Positions 49,893-59,953 of a DNA stretch of 64,000 nucleotides are shown piece after piece (position 1 is the stretch's first letter; every line of letters begins with the position of its first letter). The DNA is from Kordia periserrulae (GTDB lineage: Bacteria; Bacteroidota; Bacteroidia; Flavobacteriales; Flavobacteriaceae). Under the pieces are notes generated by a model that did no database searches, was not told where the DNA came from, and saw only the letters and a list, made by a program, of their open reading frames with translations. Position numbers and translations under genes: made by a program. The stretch lies in contig NZ_QBKT01000006.1 of the NCBI RefSeq assembly GCF_003054265.1, positions 248,001 to 312,000 on the forward strand, given 5' to 3'.

Positions 49893-52281
49893 ATTCTTGA
49901 ATCTCAATGGTTCGAGTTGCTTCATTGCCCAATGCATCTACAACAGTAATTGTATGAACACCTACATTGGGCTTAATTTCTAGTTCGTGAATGGTTTCGG
50001 TTTCACCTAAAAAAGTTTCATCCAAATACCAAAATACTTTAGTATCGGGAATGGAATGCGCCAATCGGAACACCACACCGTTGATGTTTCCGTCAAAATC
50101 TTTTGGGAGAAATACTTTGGTGTTTTTTTCAGGATACAGAAAATCCATCGTTTTTTGAAAAGCGGTGGTACAATCATTTCTGAATGGCGGCAAGGTTTTG
50201 TACAACGGATTTTTATGCTGATAATAATATTCCATCAGCGGCGGCAACACAAACCAACTTTTATGTACCATTTGGTTCAACGGCTGACAAGACGAATTGA
50301 CTTGATAACGCTCGTCCAAATCCAAATGTACCAAAACGTGATACGGACAGGGTTTTGTTTTAAGTCCGCTTCTTGGAATGAATTGTTGTTGCTTTTCCAC
50401 ACACAAATCCGAAGCTCGGTAACCACTTTGTGCACAGATTTCTACTTCTACCAATTCATCATAAGGAATATCAAACCATTCGCTTTTTGGGAGCATGTCA
50501 AAAACATCAAATAAAATTGGCGCGGCAGTCACTGTACCAATCAATCCTGGGCGACCTTCGCCATCGGCATTTCCTACCCAAACGCCTACTACATAATCTT
50601 TTGTTGTTCCAATTGCCCACGCATCTCTAAAACCAAAACTGGTGCCTGTTTTCCAAGCAATTTGTTTGCTAGAATCGAAAAACTCCCAATTTTCTTCACC
50701 TTCTGGGCGATTGACTTCTTTTAGCGATTCGTAGGTTTTATAAATAGCACCTGCGTCAAAAATGGTTTTTTCTGCGGAAAGCGTTCCAAAATCTACAGTT
50801 GAATTGTTTAAAAAAGACGGTTCACAAAATTCATTCGTAAAATACTGACTCGAATTTTCACCAAAATGTGTCAAGGTTGACGAAAAGCCTGCGTAGGTTC
50901 TGCACAAATCCCACAAGTTGCTTTCTGCGCCACCAAGTATCAAGGAAAGTCCATAATGATCGGCAGACTGCGATATGTCTTTTAGGTGTAATTTTTGTAA
51001 ATAGTAATGAAATTTCTCCAAGCCATATTGCCGCAACATACGCACTGCAGGCACATTTAACGAACGCGACAACGCACGTTTTGCAGTCACGGCACCATCA
51101 TACGTTTCTTTAAAGTTTTTTGGGTTGTAGTTGCCAATTTGCGTCGGAACGTCTACAACGAGTGTATTTGGAAGTAAATCGCCCGCATCAAGCATGGCAG
51201 CATATAAAAACGGCTTCATAATGCTTCCGGTACTTCTCGGTTTGTGAATAATATTGACGTCTTTTTGATGCCTTCTATCGGTTGGCGTATTGCCCACATA
51301 CGCCAAAACTTTTCGGGTTTTTACATCCAATACAAGTACCGCAGCGTTATAAATTTGATTTTGTTGCAATTCATTGTAATGTCGGGCAACAATGGCGTTG
51401 GTTTCCTGTTGTAGATATGATGCTACCGAAGTTTGTACACGTTGTCCTTTGTGTGTTTCCGCAACTTTATTCAATAAATGTGTTGCCGTTTGTGGTAAAG
51501 CAAAGGGTTTTTGCGGTAAGGGTTCTTCAATTGCTAATTGATAGGTGAGATCATCAATAATTTCTTCATCGAGTAGCTTCTTTAACAAGCGATTGCGTTT
51601 CTTTTTTAAACGAATTTGATTCTTTCCAGGATATATCAAACTTGGTGCGTTTGGCAATACAGCAAGCGTTGCATTTTCTGCCCACGAGAGTTCTTGCGGT
51701 CTTCTCCCAAAATAGCGCCAAGCAGCTGCGTCTAGTCCAACGACATTTCCGCCGAAAGGTGCATGCGAAGCATAGAGTTTTAAAATTTCATCTTTGGAAA
51801 GTCGAAACTCCAATCGTGTTGCTAAAACAAGTTCTATAGCTTTTTCAAAATACGTGCGATTTTTTCCTTTTCGGGATAGGCGAATCACTTGTTGTGTGAG
51901 TGTGCTTCCGCCGCGTTGCACTTCGCCCGACGTCATGTTTTGCCACAAGGCTTTTGCAATAGAAACAGGATTGAATCCAGGGTGACTGTAAAAATACGCG
52001 TCTTCAAACTGAATAATGCAGGTTTTAAATTTTTCAGGAACGGAATCCAATTGCGGAAAACGCCATTGTCCATCATCGGCAATTTTTGCGCCTAATAAAA
52101 GTCCTTCACGACTTTCAATGACCGTAGATGTAGGAACGTCAAACAACGTTTTTGGCAGACAGAAATAGTAGGCAATCAACAAAACGATGAGGATTGCTGT
52201 TTTTATTTTGTTTCGCCGTATTTTTTTGATGATATATGAACGCAAAGCATTTTTCAATTTAAGAACGCTTGTCAAAACCAT
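49891..52281 (-). CDS. pbpC: penicillin-binding protein 1C
   Basis: A 796-residue bifunctional class A PBP. One N-terminal membrane helix is followed by a GT51 glycosyltransferase (EDAYFYSHPGFN with the catalytic Glu; GGSTLTQQ), then a transpeptidase with STGSIMKPF (SxxK serine near residue 355), SRSLN and AWKTGTSFG, and a C-terminal BiPBP domain. It polymerises and crosslinks peptidoglycan. It is the last gene of the A2M-ABM-pbpC operon; A2M/PBP1C pairs are a known association. ATG 52281 overlaps the ABM gene by 23 bases; a GTG at 52287 is an alternative. Confidence 0.93.
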   Translation of the reverse strand: MVLTSVLKLKNALRSYIIKKIRRNKIKTAILIVLLIAYYFCLPKTLFDVPTSTVIESREGLLLGAKIADDGQWRFPQLDSVPEKFKTCIIQFEDAYFYSHPGFNPVSIAKALWQNMTSGEVQRGGSTLTQQVIRLSRKGKNRTYFEKAIELVLATRLEFRLSKDEILKLYASHAPFGGNVVGLDAAAWRYFGRRPQELSWAENATLAVLPNAPSLIYPGKNQIRLKKKRNRLLKKLLDEEIIDDLTYQLAIEEPLPQKPFALPQTATHLLNKVAETHKGQRVQTSVASYLQQETNAIVARHYNELQQNQIYNAAVLVLDVKTRKVLAYVGNTPTDRRHQKDVNIIHKPRSTGSIMKPFLYAAMLDAGDLLPNTLVVDVPTQIGNYNPKNFKETYDGAVTAKRALSRSLNVPAVRMLRQYGLEKFHYYLQKLHLKDISQSADHYGLSLILGGAESNLWDLCRTYAGFSSTLTHFGENSSQYFTNEFCEPSFLNNSTVDFGTLSAEKTIFDAGAIYKTYESLKEVNRPEGEENWEFFDSSKQIAWKTGTSFGFRDAWAIGTTKDYVVGVWVGNADGEGRPGLIGTVTAAPILFDVFDMLPKSEWFDIPYDELVEVEICAQSGYRASDLCVEKQQQFIPRSGLKTKPCPYHVLVHLDLDERYQVNSSCQPLNQMVHKSWFVLPPLMEYYYQHKNPLYKTLPPFRNDCTTAFQKTMDFLYPEKNTKVFLPKDFDGNINGVVFRLAHSIPDTKVFWYLDETFLGETETIHELEIKPNVGVHTITVVDALGNEATRTIEIQE

Positions 52282-52576
52282 ACTCACGCTCCACTTTACA
52301 AATTTTCACATGGTAATGCGCATACCAATCTCGGATGCCTTTTTGTTGCGCAATCACATGTTCAGTATGCTGTTTCCATTGCTGAATGGCTTCCAAACTT
52401 TCCCAATAACTTACAGTAATTCCAACAGTGTTTCGGGCACTTTCTATTCCGAGAAATCCTTTTTGTTGTTTCGCTAAAGTTTCCATTTCTGCTGCCATTT
52501 CTGCATAACCTTCTAAAGTTGAGGTTTGAATCGACGTAAAAATAACGGCGTAATACGGTTTGAAAGATTCGTTCAT
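52259..52576 (-). CDS. antibiotic biosynthesis monooxygenase (ABM) domain protein
   Basis: A 105-residue protein of the dimeric alpha-beta barrel ABM type: YYAVIFTSIQTSTLEGYAEMAAEM, then KGFLGIESARNTVGITVSYWESLEAIQQWKQHTEHV. Small ABM proteins act as heme-degrading or quinol monooxygenases or have unknown roles. Its ATG overlaps the A2M stop by one base (TAATG) and its end overlaps pbpC by 23 bases, so it is translated as a unit with two cell-envelope genes, an unexpected partner. Confidence 0.85.
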   Translation of the reverse strand: MNESFKPYYAVIFTSIQTSTLEGYAEMAAEMETLAKQQKGFLGIESARNTVGITVSYWESLEAIQQWKQHTEHVIAQQKGIRDWYAHYHVKICKVEREYGFDKRS

Positions 52577-55500
52577 TATTTCACCACTTCAATCCATTGT
52601 CCTTTGGTGCGTACAAAGAAATCATTATCATACATGGCTTCTGCTTGCACACCTGGCAAATAGTATTTTCCTAAATAGGAAGCATTCAACAACACATTAA
52701 ACGTTTTGGCTTTTCCGCGTGGCAAATCAAAATAGAAATTCACGCGGTCGTCGCGAATGTCGGTATGTCTGGCTTCGCTGGAAGGCGTATTTCCGTAATC
52801 GGTAAAACGTGTATTGACAATTTCCCAACCTGAAGGGAAAATCTCTGTCAAGGCAATATCGCCTACAAACTCAGGTTTATCGTTGGAAACTGTTACCGTT
52901 GCCATAAAATCTGTTCCTTGCGTTAATTGAGACACGTCAATGGCGTTTCCTGCTTTGTCTTTATAGGTAATGCGAATGCTGAGGTTGCGCTTTTCAGCCA
53001 ATTCTTCGCCCAATGGTAATTTTCCGGTATTTAACACACGTACAAACAATACATTGTCTTCTTCATTTGTAATTTGAAGTGTATTTGTGCCTTTTTGAAT
53101 GTCTAAATCGCGTTGTGCGATGGCTTTTGTGGTTTGTATGTTTTGCTGATTTTTTCCGTTGAGCGTGAATGCTGTTTTTACATTTTTACCACCATTTTGC
53201 AATACCATTTTGCCCATTGCTAACAAACAATACGCTGTAGTTTGTGTACTCATCCAATCGTTTGATGATAATTCTTTTGCGATGGTTTTTGCTACATCAA
53301 TTGCTTTAGGATCGTTCATGATGACTAAGGTTTCCATTGCCATTGCACGATTTCTGTTGACAGAACCGTACGTGTAATCGTAACGCGCGTTGGAAGGTGC
53401 AAAGTCAATAGTGGCTGTTTTTGCTATTTGTTCCGCTGCTTCTTTTTGCGAAGCCAATGCATACGCTGCTGCCAATCGCCATTTGGCATCGTTTGATAGG
53501 TTTGCCGTTTCGCGCAATCGGTTCATAGACGCTAAATCTGGATAACCAGCCAATGCTAAGGTGTACAAACGATACGCTTGCGTAACATCGGAATGATATC
53601 TGTCGCCAGTTCGCCATGTTCGCGCAGCATTTTGCTGATATTTAATCCAATTACTCATAAATGTTAGTGGCAAAATGTACCCTTTCTTTTCAGCTTCAAT
53701 CATAAAATGACCGGCGTAATTGGTTCCCCAATCATCGACTGCATTTTCGCCAATCCAATAGCTGAGTCCGCCGTTTGGTCGTTGAAAATGTGCCAAACGC
53801 TTGATGCCTTTTTCTATATTTCGGTTGATGTCGCCTTTCTTTAACGCTGTTAAATCAAAAATATCTGCCAAATACAATTGTGGAAATACACTCGATGTAG
53901 TTTGCTCTACACAACCGTGCGGATAGCGAATCAAATACTCCAAACGCGCCGTAAAATCCATTGGCGGTAAGGTTGAAAGTTCAACAGTTGCAGCGTTGGT
54001 TCCTGCCACGCCAAAGGTGTCAAACGAAAGCGTTTCTGTACCTTTTCCTTGTAACGTGATTTCGTGAATTTTTTTGGAAATCGGATTTGGATTTTCTACA
54101 TCCAATTCGACTTCATACGATGCTTTTTCGCCATTTCCAGACGCTACCACTTCAATGGTTTGAATGCCTTTTACTTCGCCAACTTCCAAATCAAAATACA
54201 CCATTTTTTCATCAGGTTTGCTAAAGTTGAGCGATTTTGTATTGCTTCCTACCACGGAGATTCCATTTTGTAATTTCAGCGAAAGCGATACATTTTTCAC
54301 CTTATTTTCCATGGCAAAAACCGTGACAGGCAAGGTTACTTTTTCGCCTGGACTGAGTTTTCTAGGTGCGGTTGCCAACACCATTAACGGTTTTTTCACT
54401 TGCGAAGATTGTTCCGCATTTCCGTAGGCTTCTGTTTTTGGGTTTCCAGCCACCACCATTGTGCGCACGGCACCAATATAATTTGGCATGTCAATTTCGT
54501 GCGATTGGGTTTGTCCAGCCTTCAATTCAAAAGGGCCTAAATATTTTACGACAGGCTTGAAACGATTGGCTTTTTTGTTTTTAGCACCATTTCCGCCATC
54601 GCCACCACCAATAGCAAATACTTGATCAATATCGCCGCTGAACGCGCCAATGATATCATCATAAATGTCCCACGTACGCACGCCCAATGCTTGTCGTTGG
54701 TAAAATACATCCCACGGATTTGGTGTTTTGAAGCGTGTTAAATCTAACAGACCTTCATCCACAACCGCAATGGTATAAGTCATTGCTTTTTTGTTTTCTT
54801 CGCTCACTTTTACGGTAAAGGTTTGTTCTGGGCGAAGTGTTTCCGGAACTGAAATTTTAGGTTTGAGAATGGTCACAGGGTTTTCCACCATGATTGGAAT
54901 GACACCGTAGAGACGAATTGGCAAATCGTTGGAAACATTGTCGTGTTTTTGCACCAGTGAAATGTTTACAAATACATTCGGCGCCATTTCTTCTGTAATT
55001 GGAATGGTAGTCGTTGTTTGTTCTTGCGATGTTTTTACCCATTTTGTACTCAAAACTTCTGTACCATTTTCCACACTTACCAAGGCACGTCCGCCTTTTC
55101 CAGATGGGAAAGTAATGGTAGCCTGTTCACCAACATTATAGGTTTCTTTGTCTGCCGCAAAAATCAGCATTTTGGCAGATTCGGAATTGGCGTCATTGCT
55201 TCTGCGCCACCAATTTTTGTAGAAATACGCCGTTCTTCCTGTTGCATGTCCGCTCACAGGATCGGAGATGTGAATTAAGTAACGTCCGCGATTTTCATCA
55301 GGAATGTTGAGTTTAAAACTTCCTTTTCCGTTAGTGTCTGTATTGATGGTAAAGGTGCGATAGCGTTCGTGATAGTTGTCTCCTGTGTACGATGATAAGT
55401 CTTCATACGACGAACTCCACCACCAACGCCAATTGATTTCGTAGATTTTTACTTTTAATCCGTTGCGTTTGATTGGATTTCCGCGATCGTCCACTGTCAC

Positions 55501-58110
55501 AATTTCAAAGACATTGTCTTCATCGGTGTAAAAAGAGCCGTATTGTTTTGGTGTAGGCGATTGCAATCCGACAAAGGATGTGTACGGTGCAAAATCTTTA
55601 GAAAAAGCATCAATAGAGAAATCGCCGCCATTTTCAAATACGCGCGTTAGGAACGAAGCACGCAACATGCCTGGTGCTTGTTTTTCCACGTTAATTTTCT
55701 TTGAAATATTAACAATTCCTTCCTCATTAAGTTGTCCTTTGAACATCACAAACTCTTCCGCATTGAATCTTCGCGTTGGATCGTTGAATTCGTAGTTTGG
55801 AAATTTTTTGAACGATGTTTTTGTGCTGGTCAAACGTACATTGACTTCTGCTTTTAGGTTTTTTGCTGGCGCTCCGTGCAGCCAATTTGCTTTCAGTGTA
55901 CCTTCAATCGGACGAGAATTTGCTAAGATTTCATCTTCAAAATCAATAGCAATTTTTAAGCGATTTGGCTTTACCGTTTCAACTTTAAGCGTTTTATAGA
56001 AGTTAACGCCGCCGACACTTACATTGGCTTCCCAATTTCCGGTAGGTGCTTCTCTATCGGTTGCCACCGTAAATTTGTAAAAGTTGTTGACGCCTTGCGT
56101 TTGGATGTTTTTATACACCAATTTGCCACGCGCATCCGAAACTTCCATTTTTACAGGATGATTTTCTGGAAGCGGATTTCCAGCATCATTCAAAACAAAA
56201 GCTAAGTGTAACGAGTCGCCAGGACGCCAAACGCCGCGTTCGCCATAAATATAACCGTTGATTCCTTTTTTGATTCGTTTTCCAGCAACATCAAATTTAC
56301 TCATGGAAAGCGAGCTGTTGTCATTGAGTTTTATATACGTAATTTGATTGCCTTTGGAAACCGTTGCAAAGTAGGCGTTTTTGTCCGCATCAATCGTTGT
56401 TAAACCTTCGGCATCTGTTTGTTTGGAAGCAATTTCTTGTTGCTGAAAGTTGTAGAGCGTGACTTTCGCATTGCTCACAGGATCGGTGGAAAGAATGTTG
56501 CTTACCGCAAAATAATACGATTTATTTTCGCCGCTTTTTACAATCACACCCAAATCAGATGCTAAGATATTTGTGGTCAAAAAACGCTCAGGCTGATAAT
56601 ACGATTCCGTACACGGATTGTCGCGATCTCTCCAGTTGTAGCGATAGTTTCGGAAGCCATATATTTTGTTATCCCAATAATCTTCTTCGTTTTCGTCTTC
56701 ATCTTCTCTATTTTGATAGTAATTGTCACGTGAGCGTGAAGTATCTGCTGAAGCAACATCGCCTGCTTCACATGTATAGAGCGAATATTCTTTCGTAAAA
56801 CTAATTTCTACTTGATAGATAGCACCAGGTTCCGCTGTGAAAAATTTGGACAAATCAATTCCGTAGGTTTTCCATTGTCCGTCATTTTCGGTTTTGTTTT
56901 CAATCAGATTGATGGTTTTTTTGGCAATGCGTCTTCCGACTCTTCGAATGCTGTATCGATCAAGATCACTGATGCTGTTATCTTGTAAAAACTGCAACAC
57001 ATTGTCTTGGTATATTTTAATAATTCGCACATCAACCGAATGCAAGTTCATCGCTTGAAAGTTGTACGTTAAATTTTTGGAGTTTGGTAAAATAACGCCT
57101 TTACTTACGGCTCTAATTTGTGGTTTTTGCTGTTCAAACGTGATGCTTTTGGTAAGTCCTTTTTTGAGTTTGAAGTCTTCTTTGTTTTTGATACCAGGAA
57201 ATATTTCAAGCGTTGTAGAGCCTTTGATTCGGTTTTTTGGATAAATGTTTAACATGTTGCCATCCGTAGCGTAGGTAATATCTTTTTGATTTTTGAGAGT
57301 TACCAATCCTGCAAAATTTTGATTTTTAAGCAGCGGATCGGTAAAGTTGATGCTTACTTTCTGCTCAGGATTTTGCGAAACGGTTACGTCTAGAATGGAA
57401 AAATTATTTTTTCCAGGAATGATGTAGTTTGAAGTTCCTTTCGCTTTTGCGCTAATCGGTGTTCCTGTCCAACTAATTTTTATTTCCGAATCTTCTTCCT
57501 GTCTGTTGATGCTGTCTATTGTAAATTCATACGAGGTATTGCTGAGCAGTGATTTTTCCCATTTGATATTGAGTGCTTTTCCGTTTTGCGTAGCTGACAG
57601 TAATTCTGAGAGTTTTTCTGTCGGAACAACATCCGCGGCGCGCAAGGTTCCGTTTAAATACTGCCATTCTTTTGAATACGATTGCAAATCGTTGGTAACG
57701 ACCGAAAAGTTCGGCTCTACTGTTTTAAAGACAAAGGTGTACGTGTGGAATTCTTTGGGTACATCTTCATACAAATCTTTCAATTTCACCGTAACCGAAT
57801 ATTCTGTGTCTGGTTGCAGATTGCCTTCTGGCTGAAAGCGCAAGGTTTTATTGTTTTGAACTAATAGTTTTCCGCTAACGTTTGGACTGATGGTTAATAC
57901 GTCTTTTGTGATTTCGCCTGCATCGCCAGTATCGGGCAATTGTTTTTGAAGTCCAATAATAATCGGCTCGGTCACAGAAACGGTTCCGGCAGTTGTTTGA
58001 TAGATGTAGTCTTTGAATTCGAAAATATTGTCTGCTTCCGAGCTTCCTGAATTACAAGAAACGAAGCTGAGAATTACTCCCAAAAGGATAAAAAAAGTAC
58101 AGTTGCGCAT
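52576..58110 (-). CDS. bacterial alpha-2-macroglobulin lipoprotein
   Basis: An 1844-residue protease-trapping macroglobulin. The lipoprotein signal MRNCTFFILLGVILSFVSC gives Cys19 lipidation. A string of MG beta-sandwich domains and a bait-like region lead to the thioester YPHGCVEQTTS (Cys and Gln, near residue 1397) inside the alpha-toroid, then a C-terminal receptor-like domain. The intact CxEQ means it can bond covalently to attacking proteases. It is thought to guard the periplasm while PBP1C repairs peptidoglycan. A start at 58146 (12 residues longer) is possible, but the signal peptide fits 58110 better. Confidence 0.92.
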   Translation of the reverse strand: MRNCTFFILLGVILSFVSCNSGSSEADNIFEFKDYIYQTTAGTVSVTEPIIIGLQKQLPDTGDAGEITKDVLTISPNVSGKLLVQNNKTLRFQPEGNLQPDTEYSVTVKLKDLYEDVPKEFHTYTFVFKTVEPNFSVVTNDLQSYSKEWQYLNGTLRAADVVPTEKLSELLSATQNGKALNIKWEKSLLSNTSYEFTIDSINRQEEDSEIKISWTGTPISAKAKGTSNYIIPGKNNFSILDVTVSQNPEQKVSINFTDPLLKNQNFAGLVTLKNQKDITYATDGNMLNIYPKNRIKGSTTLEIFPGIKNKEDFKLKKGLTKSITFEQQKPQIRAVSKGVILPNSKNLTYNFQAMNLHSVDVRIIKIYQDNVLQFLQDNSISDLDRYSIRRVGRRIAKKTINLIENKTENDGQWKTYGIDLSKFFTAEPGAIYQVEISFTKEYSLYTCEAGDVASADTSRSRDNYYQNREDEDENEEDYWDNKIYGFRNYRYNWRDRDNPCTESYYQPERFLTTNILASDLGVIVKSGENKSYYFAVSNILSTDPVSNAKVTLYNFQQQEIASKQTDAEGLTTIDADKNAYFATVSKGNQITYIKLNDNSSLSMSKFDVAGKRIKKGINGYIYGERGVWRPGDSLHLAFVLNDAGNPLPENHPVKMEVSDARGKLVYKNIQTQGVNNFYKFTVATDREAPTGNWEANVSVGGVNFYKTLKVETVKPNRLKIAIDFEDEILANSRPIEGTLKANWLHGAPAKNLKAEVNVRLTSTKTSFKKFPNYEFNDPTRRFNAEEFVMFKGQLNEEGIVNISKKINVEKQAPGMLRASFLTRVFENGGDFSIDAFSKDFAPYTSFVGLQSPTPKQYGSFYTDEDNVFEIVTVDDRGNPIKRNGLKVKIYEINWRWWWSSSYEDLSSYTGDNYHERYRTFTINTDTNGKGSFKLNIPDENRGRYLIHISDPVSGHATGRTAYFYKNWWRRSNDANSESAKMLIFAADKETYNVGEQATITFPSGKGGRALVSVENGTEVLSTKWVKTSQEQTTTTIPITEEMAPNVFVNISLVQKHDNVSNDLPIRLYGVIPIMVENPVTILKPKISVPETLRPEQTFTVKVSEENKKAMTYTIAVVDEGLLDLTRFKTPNPWDVFYQRQALGVRTWDIYDDIIGAFSGDIDQVFAIGGGDGGNGAKNKKANRFKPVVKYLGPFELKAGQTQSHEIDMPNYIGAVRTMVVAGNPKTEAYGNAEQSSQVKKPLMVLATAPRKLSPGEKVTLPVTVFAMENKVKNVSLSLKLQNGISVVGSNTKSLNFSKPDEKMVYFDLEVGEVKGIQTIEVVASGNGEKASYEVELDVENPNPISKKIHEITLQGKGTETLSFDTFGVAGTNAATVELSTLPPMDFTARLEYLIRYPHGCVEQTTSSVFPQLYLADIFDLTALKKGDINRNIEKGIKRLAHFQRPNGGLSYWIGENAVDDWGTNYAGHFMIEAEKKGYILPLTFMSNWIKYQQNAARTWRTGDRYHSDVTQAYRLYTLALAGYPDLASMNRLRETANLSNDAKWRLAAAYALASQKEAAEQIAKTATIDFAPSNARYDYTYGSVNRNRAMAMETLVIMNDPKAIDVAKTIAKELSSNDWMSTQTTAYCLLAMGKMVLQNGGKNVKTAFTLNGKNQQNIQTTKAIAQRDLDIQKGTNTLQITNEEDNVLFVRVLNTGKLPLGEELAEKRNLSIRITYKDKAGNAIDVSQLTQGTDFMATVTVSNDKPEFVGDIALTEIFPSGWEIVNTRFTDYGNTPSSEARHTDIRDDRVNFYFDLPRGKAKTFNVLLNASYLGKYYLPGVQAEAMYDNDFFVRTKGQWIEVVK

Positions 58111-58217
58111 GATGGTTTTTGAGGTAATGTAGACAGATTTTCTCATAATTTAGGTATTGTTTGCGTATTCGTTGTAGTGTATTTAGTAATCGTTCGCTCT
58201 CAGCTAGTATTCGTTGT

Positions 58218-58317
58218 ACTCGATAATCGAGATTAAAAATGCTCCGACGCTTACGTTGAAATGTTTTTAATAGTTTCTACTAGATGCTTCATAAGCTTGT
58301 CCCGAAGTAAGTTACTC
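58218..58317 (+). repeat. 100-base dispersed repeat R4, copy 2
   Basis: Colinear with 3371-3470: CTCGATAATCGAGATTAAAA, GCTCC, ACGCTT, AATAGTTTCTACTAGAT and CCCGAAGTAA recur in order. Its right end runs into the stop codon of the isoaspartyl peptidase. Confidence 0.8.
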
Positions 58318-59355
58318 ATCTTTGTAAATTCCGATAGTTATGGTTCCTTTTTCATCCACCATAGCTCTGTACATGCCTGGAGTGTTGAATTCGGCAACCA
58401 AATTTCCTTTTACATCTATGGCAATGATTCCGCCATCGCCGCCCATGTTTTTGAGTTTGTTTTGGATGACTTCTTTGGCTGCATCTTGCAACGACATGTT
58501 TTTGTATTCCATCATGGCAGAAATATCGTGTGCTACAGCGGCTCTGATAAAATATTCACCATGTCCCGTTGCTGATACTGCACAGGTTTTGTTGTTGGCA
58601 TAGGTTCCTGCACCAATAATTGGCGAATCTCCAACGCGATTCCACTTCTTATTGGTCATTCCGCCTGTAGACGTTCCTGCGGCAATGTTTCCATCTTTAT
58701 CTAGTGCCACACAACCCACAGTTCCGTATTTGTAATCTTTGATATATGGATCGATGTAAGCAGCTTTGTCTTTGTCTCCTTCTTTGGCTCTTTGAAGTGA
58801 ATTGTATCGTGCTTCTGTGTAAAAATAACTGGTGTCTACAACTTCCAAACCTTGCGCTGCGGCAAATTCTTCCGCACCTTTTCGTGCCAGTAATACATGG
58901 TCAGAGTTTTCCATAACTTTTCGTGCCGCAGAGATAGGATTTTTAAGATTGGTCACACCAGCAACCGCGCCTGCATTTAACGTTTTTCCTTCCATGATAG
59001 AAGCATCCAATTCGTTTTTACCATTGTTTGCGAAAACCGCGCCTTTTCCAGCGTTGAACAAAGGTGAGTTTTCTAAAATATGAATGGTTTGCTCTACAGC
59101 ATCCAAACTAGAACCACCATTATTTAAAATTTCATATCCTTTTTTTGCTGCTTTTTCAAGCATGGCTTTGTATTCAGCTTCTCTTTCGGGCGTCATGTTT
59201 TTCTTTAAAATAGTTCCTGCACCACCGTGAATGACCAATCCGATACTATTTTTGGAAGTTTTATCAGTTGTCGTGGTTTTTTCTGTTTTTGGAGTGTCCG
59301 TGCAGTTATAGAATAGAAAAGCAATTGCTAAGAATACAAGGGTTGTTTTTTTCAT
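58312..59355 (-). CDS. isoaspartyl peptidase / L-asparaginase (Ntn hydrolase) lipoprotein
   Basis: A 347-residue plant-type asparaginase. The signal MKKTTLVFLAIAFLFYNC gives lipidated Cys18. VIHGGAGTI starts the Ntn domain. Autocleavage should occur before the Thr of YGTVGCVALDKDGNIAAGTSTGG, giving alpha and beta chains, and GTGHGEYFIR-like residues (ATGHGEYFIRA) close the site. It cleaves isoaspartyl dipeptides or asparagine outside the cytoplasm. ATG 59355 is preferred to a start 84 bases upstream because the signal peptide begins there. Confidence 0.9.
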   Translation of the reverse strand: MKKTTLVFLAIAFLFYNCTDTPKTEKTTTTDKTSKNSIGLVIHGGAGTILKKNMTPEREAEYKAMLEKAAKKGYEILNNGGSSLDAVEQTIHILENSPLFNAGKGAVFANNGKNELDASIMEGKTLNAGAVAGVTNLKNPISAARKVMENSDHVLLARKGAEEFAAAQGLEVVDTSYFYTEARYNSLQRAKEGDKDKAAYIDPYIKDYKYGTVGCVALDKDGNIAAGTSTGGMTNKKWNRVGDSPIIGAGTYANNKTCAVSATGHGEYFIRAAVAHDISAMMEYKNMSLQDAAKEVIQNKLKNMGGDGGIIAIDVKGNLVAEFNTPGMYRAMVDEKGTITIGIYKDE

Positions 59356-59448
59356 TTTGAGAAAAGGGATTAATTTAAGTGCTTTAAATGTACATAAATT
59401 AGTGAAGCAAAACAGTTTGTTTTTCAGATATTTATTCACAAATACTCA

Positions 59449-59482
59449 TAAAAAATGCTCCAAAAATAGACTTTGGAGCATT
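59449..59482 (-). terminator. intrinsic terminator of precursor gene
   Basis: AATGCTCCAAA / TTTGGAGCATT stem, 7-base loop, T tract on the minus strand. Confidence 0.82.
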
Positions 59483-59516
59483 GAAATTATTCTTTTCTAA
59501 AAGATATGTCAGGTTC

Positions 59517-59750
59517 CTATAATGGGCAAGGACTATTAATGGATTCTTGACAACCTAAATCCCAAGATGGTTCACATTCGCATGCTGTGTACAATTCACT
59601 ATACCACGTACATTGACGAATGTCCCAAGTAAAGTAACAATCTTTAATATTGATAGTTAATGGAACTGGAATCGGCTCTTGTGCACCACCGCTCAATTTG
59701 GAGATGGATGCTTTTTTAAGTTTTAACGTTTTTAGATTCTTTTTTTTCAT
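59517..59750 (-). CDS. Cys-rich precursor with class I lanthipeptide-like leader
   Basis: A 77-residue precursor. Leader MKKKNLKTLKLKKASISKLS is an almost ideal Bacteroidota LanB-type leader, ending in GGAQ. The core has seven cysteines, several Trp and Tyr, and Ser/Thr (DCYFTWDIRQCTWYSELYTAC). TTAACTAAAA lies 11 bases before the ATG, and a weak promoter TTTG-N17-TATCTTTT is upstream. It has its own terminator. No modification genes nearby. Confidence 0.7.
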   Translation of the reverse strand: MKKKNLKTLKLKKASISKLSGGAQEPIPVPLTINIKDCYFTWDIRQCTWYSELYTACECEPSWDLGCQESINSPCPL

Positions 59751-59953
59751 GATTAGTATGTTTTTAGTTAACGAGAAAAAAGATAGTTAATAATACAATC
59801 AACAAATTACGGTTTTGCCTTACTTAACACTTATGCATTAAGACGCGCATTTAATCCATTTGGACTTGTAAATTTCAATAGTGTACACTTTCGTGGGAAT
59901 TGGGAAAGCAGCTAAAAAATGCGTAATTTTAAGCTTTAAAACTTTAAAGAATC

